DNA of 64,000 nucleotides, from NCBI RefSeq assembly GCF_932526225.1, contig NC_064035.1, forward strand, positions 15,300,469 to 15,364,468, given 5' to 3'. Shown piece after piece: positions 58,471 to 64,000 of this stretch. The stretch's first letter is position 1, and every line of letters starts with the position of its first letter. Under the pieces are notes generated by a model. It was not told where the DNA came from, ran no database searches, and was given only the letters and a program-made list of their open reading frames with translations. The position numbers and the translations under genes were made by a program. Origin of the DNA: Nematostella vectensis (lineage: Eukaryota > Cnidaria > Anthozoa > Actiniaria > Edwardsiidae).

Positions 58471-61400
58471 ATGGTAATGTTATAAATCCTACATTACTGT
58501 TACGTTGTATGTGCTATCTCTTTGCTTGTCTGTCTACAGTATCTTGTTAGGGCGTGGTGAATACCTTTTGTGTAAAAAGCGTCCCACTTTTGTATGCAGT
58601 AAGGCATTGTTGTCTTAAAAATGTAACCGTCTAGAGTGAGCGGTGTTAAACGATCTGTCCATTCGTATTGAAGCATTATAGTTTAGGACTGGGGTAAGGG
58701 CAAACCCAGGCACCCTCACAAATCGTTTTGATTCTCTTTGTCATCCGCTGCCGGATTTTTAAACCATTGCTGTGGCCCAAGGGCAAAATAAAAACTCATA
58801 CACTAATGATGCAGCCATTTTAAAAGGTCCCAAATGCTTGTTTTGTCTCTACACAGAGTTTTAGTAAAGATGCTATGAAGCTCCACTTTAAACTGGAAGG
58901 GTCCGTCAACGGACATTGTTTCGAGATCCAAGGAGAAGGGGAAGGAAAACCATTCGAGTGAGTCATACGTATTTCGTTTGATCCTTTTGCACTGTAATGG
59001 TGAAAATTGAAAGCGTATGGTGGAAAGGGCAAAATATATTCCTTTTAGTCTTGAAAAAATAAGTTACAAAGCCGAGAAGGGCATCAGAGTTTACTACTGC
59101 TTATATTTTTTTCCAATATTATAATTTCCGAGTTAATAAACAAATTTCGATATAAAACTTTTTGGATAATAATTTTAGAAATGATAACTTCTGAGATAAC
59201 AATTTTCAGAAATAAAAAGCATAAAACATTCTGCCGTGTTACTTGATCAACACAATCTTTCCACAGCGTAAAATTTTCTAAAAAAGATTTGGCATCAGGA
59301 TTTAGCTGTGTAGCGTTTACTCTACGTGTTTGCTGATTCTTTAGGGCTAGGAGCCACATACATTCCTTGTATTTGATGGCGATATTGCCTTTCCGCTCTA
59401 GTTTAGGCGCTGCGTGATATTGTGTTGATTATGGTGCGGAGAATGTCGGGTTAATTAATAGGTGACTTGCACTTGTCTATTCTCATTCTGCTGGGTCTTC
59501 TGACATCTGCCGCCTCCCTACCTAAGACACACAATAGGAGGCTACAAAATCACCTGACTTTAAATATGTGGCTAACTCGCCCGCTTGGTATCATTGACAG
59601 ATTATATTTTTGTCGCTTCCTCGCGTGACGGCCGTAGTCATTTCTGTGTATTCAATTTGATTTTGCCTCTCAAAGTCACCTAAAAGTCGCCTATTAGAGG
59701 TTCATAACATGGATTTGGAAAGTATTTGGAAAAAGGGCCAGTGTTTAACGAGTTTTTATTGCGCACGGGCACAAAACCCCCAAACTCCTAATCTTCAACT
59801 ATTTTCCCTAGTATTCCACAGAATTGAAGCTGCTAATAATTTCTTTTCCCCTTGCAAAAGAATTATCAGAATACAGTGTTTTCAAGTTTTCTGCCTATCG
59901 CCCCCTTACCAATTTATTTTTTATTCCAGGGGAGAGCAGTGGGCTAAGCACTGCGTGGTGAAGGGGAAGCATCTACCGTTCTCCTTAGACATCATCATGC
60001 CGAACATCACGTTCGCCAAGTACCCAGATGGCATGACTGGCTTCTTCAAAGCTGCCGTTGTGAATGGCGGGCTGAGCTGGGAACGCACCATGGCTTTCGA
60101 GGATCGAGGCTACTGTACGGCAGTAAACACATCAGAGTATGCGAGGGCGGCAATATATGATCAATGGTTAGCACCCCTCCCCCCCCCCCCCCCCCCCCAC
60201 AACATTTGGATGTGTTCAAATACGCGCCTCATCGTAAGCTAACTATGGGGTGTTCTTGTTTATCATCTGATAAAAAGCAAAATACACGTCTCGTCAAATG
60301 TTATTGATCCTCGTAATAAGCTACAACTACAATGTTATCTGCTTAACCAAAACAAATGTTAAAAAAGTGTAATCTCTGACAGTGAGCTGAATGTATGGAT
60401 TCAAGATTACTTTCAGACGCCCCCCGTTTCACGAAACATTAAAAAAATGTTTCGGGTTTTTTAAGACCGGTGTTTGCGGGTTAATTGCAGCGCGCTTAGC
60501 TAAGATGAAGATAGCGCGGGCACTCTAGCTAGAGTCAACTCTTCTGAGGATCGTCACCGTTTCGGGAGTTTTAGAAACACATTTCGGAGCCCGAAAATTC
60601 ACCCGAGAAGGTTAATTTTTGGAATTTGTCACATTCACCAGGGTCCTTCCTTTACCCTAGGTTTGAGAATAGAAGACCCTGGCGCGCCCTTTTCGTTGAT
60701 CTTCTTTATAACTTACTCGCATATGTTTTAAGGCTCAAAAACGGCAGGCTCCATTATCACACGACTTTCCACGGAATCAACCTCAACCCGGAGAAACCCT
60801 TAATGCAGAAGAGGACGATGGGGTGGTTACCAAGCGTGGAGACGAACATTCCACGGGGAGACACTCTCGTCGGTGACATCAACATGCTCCTTAAAGTCAA
60901 CGACGGCTCTTTTTTGCGCGTCAAATTTGAGACGGTCTACAGGTATGTAAACTTGTACCAAAAAAGCCAGGTATCTTCTTGACAACAATGTCAACGCAAA
61001 TATCTTGATATAGCATAGTAGTCCTTGGCCTTCGACGCCCAATCAGTCATGCCATGTGATCGGTTACCTGTGTGATCTGATGTGGGTTAGACTTCGATAG
61101 ATGGCACTGTGATCATCATCCTCGGAATCCCAGGGTTATTTTGCTCTAACGTTTCACTCGCGAGAAAAATTACCCCTGGGGAACAGTAAGGAACGAACTT
61201 GGCAAAAAAAATGGTGAGCCTATGGTGAGCTGTGATTGGTCGACCTCACGAGGTCGACCAATCACAGGCGCGCTTCCCGAACAATGCACCAAAAATTTAC
61301 ATAACTGCTCTGTGTTGGCTAGAGATCAAATATAGCGTCTAGCGTGAACAACTTATTCGAACGGCTAATTCCCGACATCATTTCAGCGGGAAAAACACGT

Positions 61401-62486
61401 TTAGAGTGTCTTCATTGAAGCCAGAACGGCTTTTGTACGTACTTAACGGCCGATATTTCCAACCCAAAGACACTGACATTCTAGTCAAGGGAAAAGCGAG
61501 GATCGTGTTCGAGTCATTCGGCAGTGAAACCGTGAAGCTATGCACCGAAGTTTAAGCTTACAGAGGGAAAGTCGTAGATCCTTGGCTTGCAAAATGTGCA
61601 AATTAAGTCCGTAAAACCATCTTGTTGTGATACATTTCTTTCAGTAATCAAGGAGTTGTTCTTCAAGCAAATGCGATCCGAATAGCTTGTGCCTTTTTTA
61701 TTATTAGACTGTTTCCCCGCAAACGCGGCAATAATTCACGGTTAAAGAAGGTTAACCCATTTTTCTATATAATCTAAACGCGTAAGATTTTCCACAGTGA
61801 TTTCCCTCCAAAAAAGATTGACCGATGACAGCTTTTGACATCTTTAATCCCAGGGACCCAGGCGCCGTCGTCTGTCGCGACGGCTTTTTTGCCAAGTTCG
61901 TTCCTTACTGTTCCCCAGGGGTTATTTTTCTCGCGAGTGAAACGTTGGAGCAAAATACCCCTGGGTTTCCGAGGATGCGTGATCATCGTGGCGCAAATTC
62001 GAGTTGATATGTTCACTGATTTGCAAAAGATGGGCTCCTGGTGTGTAATTGGTATCGATTTCCCTGTGTATCTTGATGGGTTTCCTGCATGGAATTGCCA
62101 TCGGGTTACCTGTGTATCTTGATCGGTTCCCTGTGTTTAACTGTCATCGTGTTCCCTGTATATCTTGATGGGTTCCCTGTGTGTAATTGTAATTGGGATC
62201 CCTGTGTAATTGTAATTGGGATCCTTAATTGTAATCGGGTTCCATGTGTATCTTGATGGGTTTCCTGCATGGAATTGTAATCGGGTTGCCTGTGTATATT
62301 GATGGGTTCCCTATGTGTAATTGTAATCGGGTTCCCTGTGCATTTTGACGGGCTACCTGTGTGTAATTGTTATCGGGTTCCCTGTGTTACTTCAGGTTCA
62401 TGAAGCCCGTGCCTGCGGGATTCAAGATGCCACCGCACCACTTCATGGCCTACAGACTGACAAGGGTTGACAACGACGAGCCGTGA
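58471..62486 (+). CDS. GFP-like protein lacking the chromophore segment and last strand (203 aa, 5 exons)
   Basis: Exons 58471-58473 (ATG alone), 58857-58957, 59930-60136, 60733-60942, 62396-62486; phases agree and the sum is 612 nt. The family is clear: [20 protein letters not shown] and EGEGKPFEG at the start, [19 protein letters not shown], then [28 protein letters not shown] and [13 protein letters not shown]. After LPFSLDI, where homologues carry X-Tyr-Gly and flanking residues before FTKYP, this protein reads [13 protein letters not shown]. About five residues are missing, including the whole chromophore tripeptide. The Arg that aids maturation (SWER) is kept. The catalytic Glu of the last strand is absent, because the frame stops at TRVDNDEP inside the first unit of a 60 bp array. 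The product cannot form a GFP chromophore. Whether it is a decayed gene or a beta-barrel with a new role cannot be told from sequence. Confidence 0.85.
59488..59530. repeat. Inverted partner of 57912-57960
   Basis: 'cttctgacatctgccgcctc' + 'cctacctaagac' is the reverse complement of the 57.9 kb segment. Together they bracket the promoter and first exons of the GFP-like gene, but no further arm similarity is evident. Confidence 0.5.
61106..61990. mobile_element. TIR element (~105 bp arms) in intron 4 of the GFP-like gene
   Basis: The left arm 61106-61210 and right arm 61884-61990 are inverted copies with few differences ('gtttcactcgcgagaaaaat', 'gaacagtaaggaacgaactt'). Between them lie a perfect 18 bp palindrome (61230-61267) and a possible terminal exon (61387-61555). 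It resembles a non-autonomous DNA transposon that carries or captured host sequence. Confidence 0.7.
61387..61555 (+). CDS. Possible alternative last exon inside the intron 4 element
   Basis: After a good acceptor (CATTTCAG at 61379-61386), a frame continuous with exon 4 of the GFP-like gene runs 56 codons to TAA at 61553-61555. It includes [18 protein letters not shown] and [14 protein letters not shown]. If exon 4 (phase 2) splices here, the protein becomes 229 residues, close to the usual length of GFP-like proteins. The peptide is not clearly similar to the normal GFP C-terminus, and I do not recognise another family. It could equally be a chance frame of this length or a remnant of another gene carried by the element. 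Confidence 0.3.
62030..62392. repeat. Degenerate minisatellite, 'gggttccctgtgtatcttgat'
   Basis: Units of about 40-45 bp ('tcgggttccctgtgtatctt' + 'gatgggttccctgtgtgtaattgtaa') with many indels fill the end of intron 4 up to the exon 5 acceptor at 62395. Confidence 0.7.
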
Positions 62487-63228
62487 CACTGTGATTCAGC
62501 ACGAGTAGCCTACAGACTGCAAGGGTTGACAACGACGAGCCGTGATACTGTGATTCAGCACGAGTAGCCTACAGACTGACAAGGGTTGACAACGACGAGC
62601 ACTGTGACACTGTGATTCAGCACGAGTGGCCTACAGACTGACAAGGGTTGACAACGACGAGCCGTGACACTGTGATTCAGCACGAGTAGCCTACAGACTG
62701 CAAGGGTTGACAACGACGAGCCGTGACACTGTGATTCAGCACGAGTAGCCTACAGACTGACAAGGGTTGACAACGACGAGCCGTGACACTGTGATTCAGC
62801 ACGAGTAGCCTACAGACTGACAAGGGTTGACAACGACGAGCCGTGACACTGTGATTCAGCACGAGTGGCCTACAGACTGACAAGGGTTGACAACGACGAG
62901 CCGTGACACTGTGATTCAGCACGAGTAGCCTACAGACTGACAAGGGTTGACAACGACGAGCACTGTGACACTGTGATTCAGCACGAGTAGCCTACAGACT
63001 GCAAGGGTTGACAACGACGAGCCGTGACACTGTGATTCAGCACGAGTAGCCTACAGACTGACAAGGGTTGACAACGACGAGCCGTGACACTGTGATTCAG
63101 CACGAGTAGCCTACAGACTGACAAGGGTTGACAACGACGAGCCGTGACACTGTGATTCAGCACGAGTGGCCTACAGACTGACAAGGGTTGACAACGACGA
63201 GCCGTGACACTGTGATTCAGCACGAGTG
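62448..63228 (+). repeat. 13-unit 60 bp array grown from the last exon of the GFP-like gene
   Basis: Units start at 62448, 62508, 62567, 62629, 62689, 62748, 62808, 62868, 62928, 62990, 63049, 63109 and 63169. Nine are 60 bp, and the fourth-type variants are 59 bp (units 2, 5, 10; loss of an A in 'ctgacaagg') or 62 bp (units 3, 9; 'gagcactgtgac' instead of 'gagccgtgac'). The unit encodes [11 protein letters not shown] of the final GFP-like exon. After the last unit, an open frame (DTVIQHEWSEVF onward, to TAG at 63329) resembles the missing last strand. Confidence 0.9.
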
Positions 63229-63331
63229 GTCCGAGGTGTTCTCCTGCTTTCCTGCCGGAGAAACCCACCATGCATCTGTCCAGGCTGAAATAGACCACGT
63301 GACACTCTGCACTCTCCATATGTGGGAGTAG

Positions 63332-64000
63332 GGCTGTTGCCTTCACAGGCTGCCCAAGCTGTAGGATTAGTCGTTTAAGATGTTATTATTCACAATTATT
63401 AAAATATTTCTACTATCGACTCTTATTTATTGTTTTTGCATTCATTTTGAAAATTCGGAGTTTCTGTTGCACGTCAAGTTAATTGTAGCCTCAGCTACAT
63501 GTCGCGATGATTTAAATCCTATTCCATGTCCTCTTGGCTACGTTTTGTCTGGGTTCTTTTTTCTATTTGCGCGCGCTAATCGTTATCGTCCCCGCGACAG
63601 ACGGAGGGTGGAGCAGCTTAGATAAAGTCGATTGACTAACGGTTGTCGCACTACTGGGCTATGCTATACTATGCTATGCGACAAGCCCGAATATAAGTGT
63701 ACGGGTAAAAATCATGTGCTTACACTCGAGGCTGATCATTTAAGAAGACTCGTATTTTGAAATATAAAAGATTATCTTGCTGTCATTGCTCATGACGGAA
63801 AACGACCCGTATAGACTTTTGTTCGAAAGGATACGAAGCATAAAAATTTCTATAATTCTTGTACGATTGCCACAATCTTAGTGGATTAAATGTTTCGCAA
63901 GTAAAGACGTTAACGATTTGTAATATTCAGTGGTTTTATAGGGGGTGGGGGGGGGGGGGGGGTAATTTTGAGGATGCCGCCAAACAGATGAAGTCCACAT
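63332..64000. other. 3' flank of the GFP-like gene, no gene seen
   Basis: The plus-strand frame at 63380-63625 is hydrophobic at the start but has no splice, family or codon support. A poly-G run lies at 63941-63961. Confidence 0.4.

Noticed and set aside
62677..63346. Repeat-protein ORFs on the minus strand ([15 protein letters not shown] units)
   Set aside because: They are the antisense frame of the 60 bp array derived from the GFP-like coding exon.

Overview
The window looks like a gene-sparse stretch of an anthozoan cnidarian genome, most likely a sea anemone. The grounds are a five-exon GFP-like gene, spliced genes of animal families (SMARCAL1, DSTYK, globin X, FAM151, death and SH2 domains), GT-AG introns with strong GTAAGT donors, and a heavy load of short inverted-repeat elements and minisatellites. 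The species cannot be fixed from sequence alone. All gene models below were built by hand from reading frames, splice sites and intron phase; none was checked against transcripts.

Layout. 1-2650: minus-strand exons of an unrecognised gene. 3100-6440: a TIR element, then a tandem array of about 430 bp units. 7069-7906: nearly all of a FAM151 (menorin) protein, minus strand. 8553-11845: two inverted-repeat elements. 12387-20669: a complete plus-strand gene of 12 exons, 500 residues, joining a death domain to a C-terminal SH2 domain. 22557-27160: a complete minus-strand DSTYK-like gene (903 residues) whose GTPase motifs are intact and whose kinase motifs are eroded. 33305-44374: a complete minus-strand SMARCAL1 (HARP/SNF2 annealing helicase) gene, 16 exons, 842 residues. 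46461-47702: a small three-exon secreted-peptide precursor ending in a two-cysteine motif. 48816-53312: a three-exon globin X-like gene with an N-terminal lipidation motif and minisatellites in both introns. 58354-63228: a GFP-like gene that lacks the chromophore segment and whose last exon has become a 13-unit tandem array.

The genes do not form an obvious pathway. What unites the window is structural: introns are full of MITE-like hairpins, and several tandem arrays appear to have grown out of exon ends or splice sites (GFP-like last exon; SMARCAL1 exon 1 donor, exon 7 acceptor, exon 12 donor and exon 13 acceptor). The best candidates for new biology are the chromophore-less GFP homologue, the death-SH2 protein, the DSTYK-like protein with GTPase kept and kinase eroded, and the small cyclic-peptide-like precursor.
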